Below are positions 4,606 through 5,545 of a stretch of DNA of 5,545 bases, piece after piece. The position numbers were made by a program, and so were the translations under genes. Positions within the stretch are counted from its first letter, which is position 1, and every line of letters begins with the position of its first letter. The notes beneath the pieces are model-generated. The model was not told where the DNA came from. It did no database searches and worked only from the letters and a program-made list of their open reading frames with translations. Source of the DNA: Gammaproteobacteria bacterium (lineage in GTDB: Bacteria; Pseudomonadota; Gammaproteobacteria; Steroidobacterales; Woeseiaceae); NCBI GenBank assembly GCA_029881015.1, contig JAOUNK010000238.1, positions 1 to 5,545 of the forward strand. The letters are read 5' to 3'.

Positions 4606-5545
4606 CTAGCCTTCCAGTATCGCCAGAACCTCGGCAGTCTTTTCCTTCATCAGGGCTGCATCGCCCCGGCTCTCTACGTTCAGCCTGACGACCGGCTCCG
4701 TGTTCGACATTCGGATATTGAAGCGCCAGTCAGCAAACTCGAAGCTGTAACCATCCGTCTTGTCCACGTCCAGGGCGTCCCCGGAGTACCTGTCATGCAG
4801 TGCCTGCAGCGTCGCCTTCGCATCGGCGACTTCGCGATTGATTTCACCACTGGCCGGGTACATCGACATCCGCTCGCCGACCAGTTCGGACAACGATTTG
4901 CCGGTGACCGAGATCAGCTCCGCGACGAGTAACCAGGGGATCATCCCGCTGTCCGCGTAGGAAAAATCGCGGAAATAGTGGTGGGCGCTCATCTCGCCGC
5001 CGTAAATCCCGTCCACTTCCCGCATCTTTTCCTTGATGAACGAGTGGCCGGATTTGCTCTTGACGGCCTCACCGCCAGACGCTGCGACGATATCGAGCGT
5101 ATTCCACGTCATCCTGGGGTCATGGATGATCTTGCCACCGGGGTTCTTGGCCAGGATGCTCTCGGCGAGCAAACCGACGATGTAGTAACCCTCGATGAAC
5201 GTGCCCCGCTCGTCGAACAGGAAACAGCGGTCGAAGTCGCCGTCCCAGGCAATGCCGAGATCCAGGCCGCCGCTTTTGACAACGTCCGATGTAACCGCCT
5301 GATTTTCCAACAACATCGGGTTCGGGATGCCGTTCGGGAAATTGCCGTTTGGCGCGTAGTTGATGTCCGTGAACTCGAAGGGCAGCTTGTACTTCAGGTT
5401 ATCGAGGACAATTCCTGCGCCGCCATTGCCTGGATTCACAGCGATTTTCAAGGGCTTCAAACTGTTGACGTCGACGAAGCCAAGCAGTTTTTCGATGTAA
5501 GGGGCCATGATGTCGGCGGTGCTGCGTTTGCCATGCTCAGAGAGC
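4606..5545 (-). CDS. manB: Phosphomannomutase (CpsG/ManB type), C-terminal part (runs off right edge)
   Basis: The frame is open from the right edge to a TAG at 4606-4608, giving 312 visible codons of a family usually about 455 long. The Met at 5508 is internal: the residues before it (EHGKRSTADI) continue the domain 2 entry typical of the family. ManB converts mannose-6-phosphate to mannose-1-phosphate in the cytoplasm, feeding GDP-mannose for EPS and LPS sugars. Visible motifs are the Mg2+-binding loop DGDFDRC (5224-5244), the sugar-recognition loop GEMSAHHYFRD (about 4966-4998) and the C-terminal phosphate-binding RMSNTEPVVRLN (about 4678-4713). Long runs, such as NGNFPNGIPNP, EGYYIVGLLAE and DSGMIPWLLVAEL, are nearly the same as in E. 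coli CpsG. The catalytic phosphoserine region is off the window. Some relatives (AlgC) also use glucose phosphates, but the close match favours CpsG-type specificity. Confidence 0.93.
   Translation of the reverse strand, partial: LSEHGKRSTADIMAPYIEKLLGFVDVNSLKPLKIAVNPGNGGAGIVLDNLKYKLPFEFTDINYAPNGNFPNGIPNPMLLENQAVTSDVVKSGGLDLGIAWDGDFDRCFLFDERGTFIEGYYIVGLLAESILAKNPGGKIIHDPRMTWNTLDIVAASGGEAVKSKSGHSFIKEKMREVDGIYGGEMSAHHYFRDFSYADSGMIPWLLVAELISVTGKSLSELVGERMSMYPASGEINREVADAKATLQALHDRYSGDALDVDKTDGYSFEFADWRFNIRMSNTEPVVRLNVESRGDAALMKEKTAEVLAILEG

Noticed and set aside
5506..5508. Met at 5508 as the start of the phosphomannomutase
   Set aside because: The frame continues upstream to the window edge with family-like residues, and the first third of the enzyme would be missing; it is an internal Met of a gene cut by the window.

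Overview
The window is a piece of an envelope and exopolysaccharide (EPS) locus from a Gram-negative bacterium. It is most likely a gammaproteobacterium (Pseudomonadota) that carries the exosortase A (XrtA)/PEP-CTERM system. Four things point there: a PrsK-type membrane histidine kinase, an EpsB-type polyprenyl glycosylphosphotransferase of the XrtA-associated subfamily, an outer-membrane PagP-like lipid A acyltransferase with a signal peptide, and a CpsG/ManB-type phosphomannomutase very close to the enterobacterial one. The genus cannot be read from the sequence.

From left to right there are five protein genes, and the strand switches at every one. (1) 1-1296, minus: N-terminal 432 residues of prsK, whose kinase core lies off the left edge. 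(2) 1327-2304, plus: a VanZ-family membrane protein with a C-terminal periplasmic beta-rich domain. (3) 2305-3705, minus: the complete EpsB-like sugar-phosphate transferase. (4) 4025-4564, plus: a secreted PagP-like beta-barrel enzyme with the His/Asp/Ser active-site residues present. (5) 4606-5545, minus: C-terminal 312 residues of the phosphomannomutase, running off the right edge. The prsK and VanZ starts lie only 30 bp apart. The VanZ and epsB stop codons abut with no spacer. A hairpin separates the convergent pagP-like and manB ends.

The only sizeable non-coding stretch is 3706-4024, between the divergent epsB and pagP-like genes. It is crowded with perfect inverted repeats, including an 8+8 bp palindrome at 3899-3918 that contains the exact CRP-type core TGTGA-N6-TCACA.

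A working picture (inference): ManB supplies mannose-1-phosphate, and hence GDP-mannose-derived sugars. EpsB loads the first sugar-phosphate onto the lipid carrier for an XrtA-linked EPS. PrsK, with its partner regulator PrsR expected to the left, controls the system. The PagP-like enzyme adds an acyl chain to lipid A in the same envelope. The VanZ protein has no known reaction. No RNA genes, insertion sequences, CRISPR arrays or PEP-CTERM substrate proteins were seen.
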